Position numbers and translations under genes: made by a program
Source: Streptomyces eurythermus
GTDB lineage: Bacteria; Actinomycetota; Actinomycetes; Streptomycetales; Streptomycetaceae
NCBI RefSeq assembly: GCF_014649115.1
Contig: NZ_BMSK01000012.1
Coordinates: 248,001 to 312,000 of the forward strand
Length of the DNA stretch: 64,000 nt
Direction of reading: 5' to 3'
Notes under the pieces: model-generated
Told to the model about the DNA's origin: nothing
The model's database searches: none
What the model saw: the letters and a program-made list of their open reading frames with translations, nothing else
Shown: in pieces, positions 8,327 through 16,369 of the stretch
How positions within the stretch are numbered: the stretch's first letter is position 1
Layout of the letters: each line of letters starts with the position of its first letter

Positions 8327-9637
8327 ATGAGCGGGGACGCACGGAAGGCCGCCGAGGGGCTGTCGTATCTGACCGGGTTCGGCAATGAGCACGCCTCGGA
8401 GGCGGTGCCGGGCGCCCTGCCCGAGGGCCGCAACTCGCCACAGCGCGCACCGCTCGGCCTGTACGCCGAGCAGCTGAGCGGTACGGCGTTCACCGAGCCG
8501 CGCGCGCACAACCGGCGCTCGTGGCTGTACCGCATCCGCCCCTCGGCCGCCCACCCGCCGTTCACCCGCACCGGCAACGGCGCGCTGCGCACGGCCCCCT
8601 TCACCGAGACGGTGCCCGACCCCAACCGGCTGCGCTGGAACCCGCTGCCCGAGCCCCCGGCCGGCACCGACTTCCTCGGCGGGCTGTGGACGCTGGGCGG
8701 CAACGGCGACGCGACCCAGCGCACGGGCATGGCCGTGCACCTGTACCACGCCAACTCCTCGATGGAGCGCGTCTTCTCCGACGCCGACGGGGAACTGCTG
8801 ATCGTGCCGGAGCGCGGCGGGCTGCTGCTGCACACCGAGTTCGGCCGGCTGCGTGTGGAACCGGCCCATGTGGCGCTGATCCCCCGTGGGGTGCGCTTCC
8901 GTGTGGAGCTGCTGGACGATTCCGCGCGCGGTTATGTGTGCGAGAACTACGGGGCGCCGTTCCGGCTGCCCGACCTCGGTCCCATCGGCGCCAACGGCCT
9001 CGCCAATCCCCGGGACTTCCAGGCGCCGGTCGCCGCGTACGAGGACGTCGAGGGCCCGGTGGAGGTGGTGAACAAGTTCTGCGGCAACCTGTGGACGGCA
9101 ACGTACGACCACAGCCCCCTGGATGTGGTCGCCTGGCACGGCAACCATGTGCCGTACGTCTATGACCTGCGCCGGTTCAATGTGATCGGCACCATCTCCT
9201 ACGACCACCCGGACCCGTCGATCTTCACGGTGCTGACCTCCCCGTCGGACACCCCGGGCCTGGCCGGCGTGGACTTCGTGGTCTTCGCGCCGCGCTGGCT
9301 GGTGGGCGAGGACACCTTCCGGCCGCCGTACTTCCACCGGAACGTGATGAGCGAGTACATGGGCCTGATCGAGGGGGCCTACGACGCCAAGGCGGAGGGT
9401 TTCGTGCCCGGCGGCGGCTCGCTGCACAACATGATGTCGGCGCACGGCCCGGACCGGGAGACGTTCGACCGGGCGAGCGCGGCCGAGCTGCGCCCGCACA
9501 AGATCGACGACGGGCTGGCCTTCATGTTCGAGACCCGCTGGCCGGTGACCCTCACCCCGCACGCGGCCGGCGCGGACCACCTCCAGCAGCGCTACGACGA
9601 TGTGTGGCAGGGACTTCAGCGGCACTTCCGGGGGTGA
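8327..9637 (+). CDS. hmgA: homogentisate 1,2-dioxygenase
   Basis: Fe(II)-dependent ring-cleaving dioxygenase of tyrosine and phenylalanine catabolism, converting homogentisate to maleylacetoacetate. 436 aa, normal family length. Landmarks are the N-terminal [21 protein letters not shown], and the C-terminal iron site with [11 protein letters not shown] (His and Glu ligands) and [12 protein letters not shown] (His ligand). ATG at 8327 has GAGGAG upstream. A perfect inverted repeat lies just before the ribosome site, and a GntR-family gene follows 46 nt downstream on the same strand. The other homogentisate pathway genes are not in this window. Confidence 0.97.
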   Translation: MSGDARKAAEGLSYLTGFGNEHASEAVPGALPEGRNSPQRAPLGLYAEQLSGTAFTEPRAHNRRSWLYRIRPSAAHPPFTRTGNGALRTAPFTETVPDPNRLRWNPLPEPPAGTDFLGGLWTLGGNGDATQRTGMAVHLYHANSSMERVFSDADGELLIVPERGGLLLHTEFGRLRVEPAHVALIPRGVRFRVELLDDSARGYVCENYGAPFRLPDLGPIGANGLANPRDFQAPVAAYEDVEGPVEVVNKFCGNLWTATYDHSPLDVVAWHGNHVPYVYDLRRFNVIGTISYDHPDPSIFTVLTSPSDTPGLAGVDFVVFAPRWLVGEDTFRPPYFHRNVMSEYMGLIEGAYDAKAEGFVPGGGSLHNMMSAHGPDRETFDRASAAELRPHKIDDGLAFMFETRWPVTLTPHAAGADHLQQRYDDVWQGLQRHFRG

Positions 9638-9683
9638 CGGCCGCCGTTGCGCGGGAGGTTGCCCGCCGGGTACGGATAGCGGG

Positions 9684-10433
9684 GTGACCTCCTTCGCCCC
9701 GGACTCCATCGTCCTGAACCGCAAGCTGCCGCTGTGGTACCAGGTGTCGCAGTCGCTGCGCGCCTCGATACTGGGCCGCTCCCCCGAGGACCCGCTGCGG
9801 CTGCCCACCGAGGAACGGCTGGCGGAGCACTACGGCGTGAGCGTGCTGACCATGCGCCAGGCGCTGAAGGAACTGGAGGACGAGGGGCTGATCAGCCGGC
9901 ACCGGCGGCGCGGCACGTTCATCGAGCCCGGGGTGCGGCGCGGGGCGCCGGTGCGGCTGCTGGGCTCGGTGGACGCCATCGTGGCGCAGCAGTCCGGGAT
10001 GACGACCGAGCTGCTGGAGCACGGGCGGGTGCCGGTGCCGGCCGCGCTCGCCGAGTACTTCCCGGACCTCGCGGAGGTGGCGGTGTACCACCGGCTGCGC
10101 GGCGACGAGAAGACCGGGGAGCCGACCAACCACGCCGTCAACCACATCCGGCCCGACCTGGCCGAGCGGATCGACCCGGACGACCTGGTGCGCTGGCCGA
10201 TGACCAAGGTGCTGCGGGACGTGGTGAAGGCCGACATCAGCCGGATCACCGACACGGTGCAGGCGCGGCTCGCCGATCCGGAGACCGCGCGGCTGCTCGA
10301 TGTGCCGTTGCTCAGCCCGATCCTGCACTACACGGGGGTGACGTACGACAGCGAGGGGCGGGTGCTGGACGTGGCCGTCATCCACTACCGGGGGGACCGG
10401 TTCTCGTTCACGGTCACTCTCGACGCCACCTGA
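9684..10433 (+). CDS. GntR/UTRA family transcriptional regulator
   Basis: 249 aa. An N-terminal winged helix-turn-helix (about residues 15-75, with LPTEERLAEHYGVSVLTMRQALKELEDEGLI broken over the HTH) is followed by a UTRA/HutC-type effector domain to the C-terminus. GTG at 9684 is chosen because the upstream frame runs into hmgA and is unlike the family. No strong Shine-Dalgarno is visible. Located directly after hmgA on the same strand, it may respond to an aromatic intermediate and act on the GATTCCTA-N10-TAGGAATC site. That link is inference. Confidence 0.9.
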   Translation: MTSFAPDSIVLNRKLPLWYQVSQSLRASILGRSPEDPLRLPTEERLAEHYGVSVLTMRQALKELEDEGLISRHRRRGTFIEPGVRRGAPVRLLGSVDAIVAQQSGMTTELLEHGRVPVPAALAEYFPDLAEVAVYHRLRGDEKTGEPTNHAVNHIRPDLAERIDPDDLVRWPMTKVLRDVVKADISRITDTVQARLADPETARLLDVPLLSPILHYTGVTYDSEGRVLDVAVIHYRGDRFSFTVTLDAT

Positions 10434-10457
10434 GCCGGGGGCGGACGAGGCCGTACG

Positions 10458-11612
10458 ATGCCCACCGTGACGCACGACGACGCTCCGCTTCTGGCGGACC
10501 TCATGCCGTGGTCCGTCGCACCGATGCGGCCGGGCCGGCACTGGCCGACGGCGCCCGACCCGGCGTCGCTGCGGGCCCGCTGGGAGGCGCTGCTGCGGGC
10601 CGAGGGGCCGGACCGGGAGGCCCTGTTCGAGCCGACCCGGGCGCGTGCGCTCACCTCGGCCGTGGGCCAGTTGCCCGGTCAGTCCACCGGTACCGGACGG
10701 CTCGCCCGGGCCGAGGGTCCCTGTGCGGAGCCGGTGCGGGTGCTGGCCGCGCCGTTCGACGAGCGGTGGCTGATCCCGGACCACCGGCTGATCGACACGG
10801 CCCGCCCGGAGCTGTGGCGGGTGGCGGACGCGCGGCAGGTGTTCACGGCCCAGACGGGTGACGCGGACCTGCCGCTGCTGGCGACCCCGCTGCTGCCCAC
10901 GCTGCGCACCGGCCGGATCCGCCCGCTGTACCGCCGCCCGGGCGGCGCCGAACCGAACCTGGCCCCGGGCCTGTCGGACCTGCTGGCCGTCCGCCTGGGC
11001 GCACGCCCCTCGGCGGCGGACGTGCTGGCCTGGATCGTGGCGGCGGTCCGCCCGGACCTGACCGTGCCGCTCACCGACGACGGCGACCTGTGGGCGGCCG
11101 GGGTGGAGCTGGGCCGCCGGATGCTGTGGCTGATGTGCCGGGACGGGGAGCGGCCCCGACTGCCCGGTGGCCGGCGGCCGTACGTCCGGGCGCCGCTGCC
11201 GGGCCGTCCGGGGACCCTGCGGTACGACCCGGACGAGGAGGCCCTGTACCTGGACGAGGGCCGGATCTCCCCCGTCCCGGCCGGGGCGTGGGAGTTCGAG
11301 GTGGCCGGGGCCCGGGTGCTGGAGTCCTGGTTCGCGGCCCGTACCGCGCCGGCCGAGCCGGGCACGCTCGCCGCGATCCGCCCGGCGGCCTGGCCGCAGA
11401 GCTGGACCTCGGAACTGCTGGAGCTGATCACGGTCCTCGCGCTGCTGACCGAACTGCGGGCCCCGCGCGCCCGGTTGCGGCCGGAGTCGGCGGTGACGGC
11501 GGACGAGCTGCGGCGCGCGGGCGTACTGCCGGTCCCGGAACCCGCCCGGCGCCCCGCGTCGGTACTGGACCACCAGGAGGAGGGCCCGGAGGGTCAGTTC
11601 GCGCTGCTCTAG
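10458..11612 (+). CDS. type ISP restriction-modification specificity-domain-like protein
   Basis: 384-aa soluble protein. The stretch PFDERWLIPDHRLI ... RPELW (about residues 97-120), followed by LLPTLRTGRIRPLYRRP, resembles the C-terminal specificity domain of type ISP (LlaBIII-like) restriction-modification enzymes. There is no nuclease, helicase or methyltransferase motif (no Walker box, no NPPY). It is thus an orphan domain protein, a kind widespread in Streptomyces and of unknown role. It converges on the nucleotidyltransferase gene and shares a CTAG with it: TAG at 11610-11612 here, and the opposite-strand TAG at 11609-11611. Family call is moderate. Confidence 0.75.
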   Translation: MPTVTHDDAPLLADLMPWSVAPMRPGRHWPTAPDPASLRARWEALLRAEGPDREALFEPTRARALTSAVGQLPGQSTGTGRLARAEGPCAEPVRVLAAPFDERWLIPDHRLIDTARPELWRVADARQVFTAQTGDADLPLLATPLLPTLRTGRIRPLYRRPGGAEPNLAPGLSDLLAVRLGARPSAADVLAWIVAAVRPDLTVPLTDDGDLWAAGVELGRRMLWLMCRDGERPRLPGGRRPYVRAPLPGRPGTLRYDPDEEALYLDEGRISPVPAGAWEFEVAGARVLESWFAARTAPAEPGTLAAIRPAAWPQSWTSELLELITVLALLTELRAPRARLRPESAVTADELRRAGVLPVPEPARRPASVLDHQEEGPEGQFALL

Positions 11613-12145
11613 CCCACCGTACGAGGGCGCAGGGCGGCCTCCAGGCGGGCGATGTCCTCGGCGTCCTTGGCCCGGCGGGGCCGGGACGGGTCCCAGACGG
11701 GCATCATGCGCTTGATCTCGATCTGGGCGTGCGGTGCGACGATGGGCGCCCGGAGCGCGCCGATCCGGCCGGGTTCGGTCCCGAGCAGGCCGTCCGGCCA
11801 GGGGGTGCCGGCCCAGGGCCCGCCCGCCACGGTCACCCGGCCTTCCGTGTCCCGGTCGATCAGGGTGAAGCTGCTGTCCAGGCCGTCCTCGACGAAGTCG
11901 AGCTGGAGGTCCGCGGGCGGACCCGGCACCGGTGTGTGGCCGAGCCGGGTGAGGAGGCCGGCGAGGGCCGGGGCGTCCCGCGCCCAGGCGAACCAGTCGA
12001 TGTCCCCGTGGTCCCGGGTGACCTCGCCGAGGAAGAAGTCCATCGCCCAGCCGCCGCGCAGCCACAGCGGGATCCCGGCGTCCCGGGCCGCCCGGAGCAC
12101 CCGCGCGATCAGGCCGAGCTGGCGCCGGGCGCGTTCCTCGTCCAC
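11609..12145 (-). CDS. nucleotidyltransferase, aminoglycoside/lincosamide adenylyltransferase-like
   Basis: 178-aa protein of the ANT(2'')/Lnu-like nucleotidyltransferase superfamily. The active-site pattern RGGWAMD (30-36) and RDHGDID (44-50) gives the GG...W...D and DxD signature for metal and NTP binding. These enzymes adenylate small molecules such as aminoglycosides or lincosamides, but chromosomal copies often have unknown substrates. GTG at 12145 lies 5 nt after the TetR stop codon, so it is probably cotranscribed with that regulator. The longer upstream frame is a shadow of the TetR gene. Confidence 0.85.
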   Translation of the reverse strand: MDEERARRQLGLIARVLRAARDAGIPLWLRGGWAMDFFLGEVTRDHGDIDWFAWARDAPALAGLLTRLGHTPVPGPPADLQLDFVEDGLDSSFTLIDRDTEGRVTVAGGPWAGTPWPDGLLGTEPGRIGALRAPIVAPHAQIEIKRMMPVWDPSRPRRAKDAEDIARLEAALRPRTVG

Positions 12146-12150
12146 GACGG

Positions 12151-12864
12151 CTACCGGCGCGGCGCGAACGCGTCGATGACCCGCTCCACCGCCCGTTCGA
12201 AGACCGCCTCCAGATCGATCGGACCGGCGTCCTCGGTGAACGCCGCCGCCATGCGCGGGTACGCTCCGGTGGCGAGCCGGCCGCCCAGGTAGGCGATGCG
12301 GACCGCGTTCTCCTCGTCCTCCGACCACGGCAGGGCGCGCACCCGCTCGGCGGTGTCGAGTTCGTTGCGGACGTAGGCCGTGACCATGCCGTTCAGCATC
12401 GCGATCAGCTCCAGCTTGGTGCCGTACCGCTCCTGGAGCGGGTCCAGGCAGGCCAGGCAGTGCTCCAGGTAGCGCAGGGCGTTCGGACTGAAGCCGTAGG
12501 CGGGGGACATCAGGCGCGGCAGCCACGGGTGGCGGCGCATCAGCTCGCGGGTCTGCCGGGCCACCCGGCGCATGTCGGTCCGCCAGTCGCCGCTCGGCTC
12601 CCACAACTCGTGCTCGCCGCCGACCGCGTCCACCATCAGCTCGTACAGGTCCTCCTTGCGGGGGACGTAGTTGTAGAGCGACATGGTGCCGCAGCCCAGT
12701 TCGGCGGCGACGTGCCGCATCGACACCGCGTCGAGACCTTGCGCGTCGGCGATCCGGACGGCCGCGGCGGCGATGTCGTCACGCGTGTACGCCGGTCGCG
12801 GGCCCCGGCCGGTGCGCTGGGGGCGCGCCCAGATCACCTCGGGTACGGCCCCTCGGACTGCCAT
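12151..12864 (-). CDS. TetR family regulator controlling the divergent ABC transporter
   Basis: 237-aa TetR-type repressor. HTH at about residues 25-70 (IAAAAVRIADAQGLDAVS, then AAELGCGTMSLYNYV), followed by a TetR_C-type ligand domain. ATG at 12864 has GAGGTGA upstream; a GTG at 12882 is possible but covers that site. It is divergent from a DrrA/DrrB-type ABC pair, and the gap holds the perfect palindrome TACGTAC-GGC-GTACGTA with a second copy at the transporter start. This is the classical arrangement of a drug-responsive repressor controlling itself and an exporter. Confidence 0.93.
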   Translation of the reverse strand: MAVRGAVPEVIWARPQRTGRGPRPAYTRDDIAAAAVRIADAQGLDAVSMRHVAAELGCGTMSLYNYVPRKEDLYELMVDAVGGEHELWEPSGDWRTDMRRVARQTRELMRRHPWLPRLMSPAYGFSPNALRYLEHCLACLDPLQERYGTKLELIAMLNGMVTAYVRNELDTAERVRALPWSEDEENAVRIAYLGGRLATGAYPRMAAAFTEDAGPIDLEAVFERAVERVIDAFAPRR

Positions 12865-12893
12865 CGATCGATCACCTCGCACACCATCCTAGT

Positions 12894-12910
12894 TACGTAC
12901 GGCGTACGTA
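12894..12910. promoter_or_regulatory. operator 1 for TetR/ABC exporter
   Basis: Perfect palindrome TACGTAC-GGC-GTACGTA centred at 12902, in the divergent promoter region between the TetR gene and drrA-like gene. A repressor bound here would cover both promoters. Confidence 0.8.
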
Positions 12911-12928
12911 GTGCGGTATGGTCCGGGC

Positions 12929-13885
12929 ATGGCTACTACGTACGCTGTACTTAGTGAAGGTCTGGAGAAGCGCTTCGGCGCTGTGCGGGCCCTGCGCGGG
13001 CTGGATCTGGCCGTCGCCGAGGGCACGGTCTGCGGACTGCTGGGCCCGAACGGGGCCGGGAAGACGACGGCGGTGCGGCTGCTGACCACACTGCTGCGCC
13101 CGGACGGGGGCTCGGCCCGGATCGCCGGGCACGACCTGGTGCGGGAGGCGGCGGCCGTGCGGCGCCGCATCGGGGTCACCGGGCAGTACGCCTCGGTCGA
13201 CGGCGACCTCACCGGCCGGGAGAACCTGCGGCTGTTCGCCCGGCTGCACCGGGTGCGCGGGCCGGCCGCCCGCGCCGACGAGCTGCTGGAGCGCTTCGGC
13301 CTGGCGGAGGCGGCGGACCGCAGGGCATCGGCGTACTCCGGCGGCATGCGGCGGCGACTGGACCTGGCGGTGAGCCTGGTGCGCCGTCCCGACGTGCTGT
13401 TCCTGGACGAGCCGACCACCGGCCTCGACCCGGCCGGCCGCGCCCGGATCTGGCAGGCGGTACGGGAGCTGAAGGCGGAGGGCACGACCGTGCTGCTGAC
13501 CACGCAGTACCTGGAGGAGGCCGACCGGCTCGCCGACGACATCGCCCTGGTGGACCGGGGGCGGGTGGCGCACACCGGCTCGCCCGCCGCGCTCAAGGCG
13601 GTCGTCGGGTCGTACGCGGAGGCGGTGGTCGCAGGCGCCGGGGCGCTCACCCGGGCGGCGGCCGTGCTCGACCGGCTGACCGGCCGGGAGCCCGTGCTCG
13701 ACCATGAGCGGGGCGCCGTCGGCGCGGTCACCACCGACCCGACGCTCACCCTGCCCCGGCTGGTGCGCGAACTGGACGCGGCCGGCGTGCCGTTGCTGGA
13801 CGCGGGCATCCGGCCGCCCACCCTGGACGACGTCTTCCTGCGGCTCACCGGGGAGTCGGCCGAGGCCGAGGAGGCGGCCGCGTGA
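12929..13885 (+). CDS. ABC transporter ATP-binding protein, DrrA type
   Basis: 318-aa ATPase subunit of a drug-exporter-type ABC transporter (daunorubicin resistance DrrA family). Walker A GPNGAGKTT at 39-47, ABC signature YSGGM at 137-141, Walker B VLFLDEP at 157-163, and a C-terminal extension of about 100 residues typical of DrrA. ATG at 12929 has no clear ribosome site and lies close to operator 1, so the mRNA may be leaderless. A GTG at 12911 is an alternative. It couples by GTGA overlap to the permease gene. Repressed, by inference, by the divergent TetR protein. Confidence 0.94.
   Translation: MATTYAVLSEGLEKRFGAVRALRGLDLAVAEGTVCGLLGPNGAGKTTAVRLLTTLLRPDGGSARIAGHDLVREAAAVRRRIGVTGQYASVDGDLTGRENLRLFARLHRVRGPAARADELLERFGLAEAADRRASAYSGGMRRRLDLAVSLVRRPDVLFLDEPTTGLDPAGRARIWQAVRELKAEGTTVLLTTQYLEEADRLADDIALVDRGRVAHTGSPAALKAVVGSYAEAVVAGAGALTRAAAVLDRLTGREPVLDHERGAVGAVTTDPTLTLPRLVRELDAAGVPLLDAGIRPPTLDDVFLRLTGESAEAEEAAA
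12937..12953. promoter_or_regulatory. operator 2, inside the first codons of the ABC ATPase gene
   Basis: TACGTAC-GCT-GTACTTA, the same palindrome with one mismatch, centred at 12945. It lies 43 bp (about four helical turns) from operator 1 and within codons 3-9 of the ATPase gene. Two dimers on the same helix face could bind cooperatively and block elongation as well as initiation. Confidence 0.75.
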
Positions 13886-14661
13886 GCGCGCTCGCGCACG
13901 ACGGGCTGGCGATGGCGGGCCGGCACCTGCGCCGGGTCCGCAACAACCCGGGGCTGGCGGTGCTGACCCAGCTCATGCCGGTCAACATGCTGCTGTTCTT
14001 CGGCTACGTGTTCGGCAGCGCGCTGACCGTGTCCGGCCGCGAGTACCGCTCCTTCCTGGTGCCCGGGCTGCTCGTCGCGACCGCCGCCGGCGGGCTGATG
14101 ACCGGCATGTTCCAGGCGGCCCAGGACACCCACCGGGGGGTGTCGGACCGGCTGCGCACGATGCCGGTGAGCCGGGCCGCCGCACCGGTCGGGCAGGCCG
14201 TCGCGGACCTCGTCGTCACGGCGGCCGGAACGGTGCCGCTGCTGCTGACCGGGCTCGCGGTGGGCTGGCGTATCGAGGGGTCGGCGGCCGGGGCGGCCGG
14301 GGCGGTGGCGCTGCTGCTGTTCTTCCGGTTCGCCTGCACCTGCGCCGGGATCCTCCTCGGGCTGCTCAGCCGCAGCGAGGAGGCGGCCGGACAGCTCGGC
14401 TCCGCGTCCTTCGTGCTGCCGCTGCTGTCCAACGCGTACATCCCGACGGACCACCTGCCGGGCTGGCTGCGGACGCTCGCCGAGTGGAACCCGATCAGCG
14501 CGGTCACCACCGCCGTGCGGGACCTGTCCGGCAACGCGCCCGTTCCCGAGGGCGCCGCCTGGCCGGTGGCCCACCCGGTGGCCGGTTCGCTGGCCTGGTG
14601 CCTGCTGCTCACCGGCGTGTTCCTGCCGCTCGCGGTGCGCCGGTACGCGCGGGCCGAGTGA
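13882..14661 (+). CDS. ABC transporter permease, DrrB type
   Basis: 259-aa integral membrane protein of the ABC-2 (DrrB) family with about six transmembrane helices. The SRSEEAAGQLGSASFVLPLL and IPTDHLPGWLRTLAEWNPIS regions match the ABC-2 signature. GTG overlaps the ATPase stop by 4 bp (GTGA), so the subunits are translationally coupled. Together they form an exporter for a hydrophobic, probably antibiotic-like, compound. Substrate unknown. Confidence 0.93.
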   Translation: MSALAHDGLAMAGRHLRRVRNNPGLAVLTQLMPVNMLLFFGYVFGSALTVSGREYRSFLVPGLLVATAAGGLMTGMFQAAQDTHRGVSDRLRTMPVSRAAAPVGQAVADLVVTAAGTVPLLLTGLAVGWRIEGSAAGAAGAVALLLFFRFACTCAGILLGLLSRSEEAAGQLGSASFVLPLLSNAYIPTDHLPGWLRTLAEWNPISAVTTAVRDLSGNAPVPEGAAWPVAHPVAGSLAWCLLLTGVFLPLAVRRYARAE

Positions 14662-14708
14662 GCCCGCACTGCTGACAAGGCCGCCGGTCAGGGGAGATCA
14701 TCCACCCC

Positions 14709-15905
14709 ATGGATCAACTCCCGCTCCCCTTGGAGGGCATCACCGTCGTCGCCGTCGAACAGGCCGTGTCCGCGCCCTTCGCGACCCGGCAGCTCGCCGA
14801 CCTGGGTGCCCGGGTCATCAAGGTGGAGCGGGTCGACGGCGGCGACTTCGCGCGTGGCTACGACACGGCGGCCGGCGGTCTGGCCTCGCACTTCGTGTGG
14901 TGCAACCGCGGCAAGGAGTCCCTCGCGCTGGATCTGAAGGACCCGCGCGGACTGGCCGTCGCACGGCGGCTGGTCGCGGACGCGGACGTGTTCGTGCAGA
15001 ACCTGGCGCACGGCGCGGCGGCCCGGCTCGGCCTGGACGCGGCCACGCTGTGCGCCGCCCACCCGCGGCTGATCGCCGTGGACATCTCGGGCTACGGCGG
15101 CTCGGGACCGTACGCGGACAAGCGGGCCTACGACATGCTCGTGCAGTGCGAGGCGGGGCTGGTGTCAGTGACGGGGACACCGGAGCAGCCGGTGAAGGCG
15201 GGCATCCCGGCGGCGGACATCGCGGCGGCCATGTACGCGTTCTCCGGCGTGCTGGCCGCGCTGGTGCGCCGCGGCACGACCGGGCGGGGCGGGCCGGTGG
15301 AGGTGTCCATGCTGGAGGCGCTCGCCGAGTGGCTGGGGCATCCGCTGCACCACACGATGCACGGGGGCGAGCCGCCCGCCCGCACCGGGCTGGCGCACGC
15401 GGTGATCGCGCCGTACGACGCCTATCCGACGGCGGACGGCGGCCGGGTGCTGCTGTCGGTGCAGAACGACCGGGAGTGGCGGCGGCTGGCCGAACAGGTC
15501 ATGGGCCGCCCGGAGCTGGGCACGGAGGAGGCGTACGCGACGAACGCCGCCCGGGTGGCGCACCGGGAGCGGACCGACGCGCTGGTGGCGGCGGCGCTGC
15601 GGGCGCTGGACACCGAGGAGGCGCTGGCCCGGCTGGAGCGGGCGGGCATCGCCTGCGCCCGGCTGCGGGACGTGCGCGAGCTGGCGGAGCATCCGCAGCT
15701 GGCGGCCCGGGAGCGGTGGCGTCAGGTGGGAACACCGGCCGGGCCGCTGAAGGCGCTGCTGCCGCCCATCACGCTGCCGGGCGGGGGCGAGGCACGGATG
15801 GGTGAGGTGCCCGCGCTCGGGCAGCACACCGGAGCGCTGCTGCGTGCCGTGGGGATGACGGACGACGAGATCGCAGCGCTGCGCCGGGACGGTGTGGTGG
15901 TCTGA
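14709..15905 (+). CDS. CaiB/BaiF-type CoA-transferase
   Basis: 398-aa class III CoA-transferase, moving CoA between carboxylic acids through an aspartyl-CoA thioester. It starts LEGITVVAVEQAVSAPFATRQLADLGARVIKVE (broken here only by reading), the standard N-terminus. The catalytic Asp lies in KRAYDMLVQ near residue 143, followed by EAGLVSVTGTPE. ATG at 14709 has a GGGAG-like site upstream. A stand-alone gene 47 nt after the permease; no acyl-CoA partner gene is adjacent, so the substrate is open. Confidence 0.93.
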   Translation: MDQLPLPLEGITVVAVEQAVSAPFATRQLADLGARVIKVERVDGGDFARGYDTAAGGLASHFVWCNRGKESLALDLKDPRGLAVARRLVADADVFVQNLAHGAAARLGLDAATLCAAHPRLIAVDISGYGGSGPYADKRAYDMLVQCEAGLVSVTGTPEQPVKAGIPAADIAAAMYAFSGVLAALVRRGTTGRGGPVEVSMLEALAEWLGHPLHHTMHGGEPPARTGLAHAVIAPYDAYPTADGGRVLLSVQNDREWRRLAEQVMGRPELGTEEAYATNAARVAHRERTDALVAAALRALDTEEALARLERAGIACARLRDVRELAEHPQLAARERWRQVGTPAGPLKALLPPITLPGGGEARMGEVPALGQHTGALLRAVGMTDDEIAALRRDGVVV

Positions 15906-15946
15906 GCGCGGCGCCCCCGCTCGGAGGCCGGGGCCCTGCGGTGCGG

Positions 15947-16216
15947 TCAGTGACCGCCGAACAGCGAACGGCGCAGCCGGCGCAGCGGCGCGAAGAGGGA
16001 CACCCGGCGCACCCGCGCACCCCGGTCGCTGCGCGTGTGCACGGAGCCGCGTGCCGTCAGCTCACGCATCAGCGAAGTCGCCTCGACCGTCTCCCGCTGC
16101 GGTATGGCGGGTCCCGCCAGCACCGACAGATGGCGGTCCAGGCGCGAACTGCTCGCGCTGCTCCCGCAGGTGATCGCAGGGACCCTCGCCCTGCTGCGCA
16201 TTGTTATCTGTTCCAT
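15947..16216 (-). CDS. small conserved Streptomyces protein of unknown function (89 aa)
   Basis: 89-aa basic protein starting MEQITMRSRARVPAITCG and ending RRLRRSLFGGH. No membrane segment is visible, and one Cys lies in AITCG. It contains AIPQRETVEATSLMRELTARG, a likely amphipathic helix. ATG at 16216 is supported by GGGGAG 6 nt upstream; the longer frame start at 16228 lacks one. Converges on the CoA-transferase gene. I know no function; the good ribosome site and coherent sequence argue that it is real. Confidence 0.7.
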   Translation of the reverse strand: MEQITMRSRARVPAITCGSSASSSRLDRHLSVLAGPAIPQRETVEATSLMRELTARGSVHTRSDRGARVRRVSLFAPLRRLRRSLFGGH

Positions 16217-16369
16217 GTCACTCCCCACCCGTACGAGTCACCCGGCCCGGGCAGGCTAACCCTATCGCCCCACTGGGGCACCCGGGTATCTCGGCCACAG
16301 GATTCACCATCCCTGTACGGGGGTTGACCATCCCCCTTTGACTACTCTCCGAATCCGACCGATTCCAGG

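Noticed and set aside
9552-12065. 837-aa minus-strand open frame
   Set aside because: Runs antisense across the GntR and type-ISP-like genes, and into the frame-shifted nucleotidyltransferase; no family similarity.
12911-12928. GTG 12911 as start of the DrrA-like ATPase
   Set aside because: It directly abuts operator 1 and has no ribosome site; ATG 12929 fits the family start better, although a leaderless start here is not excluded.
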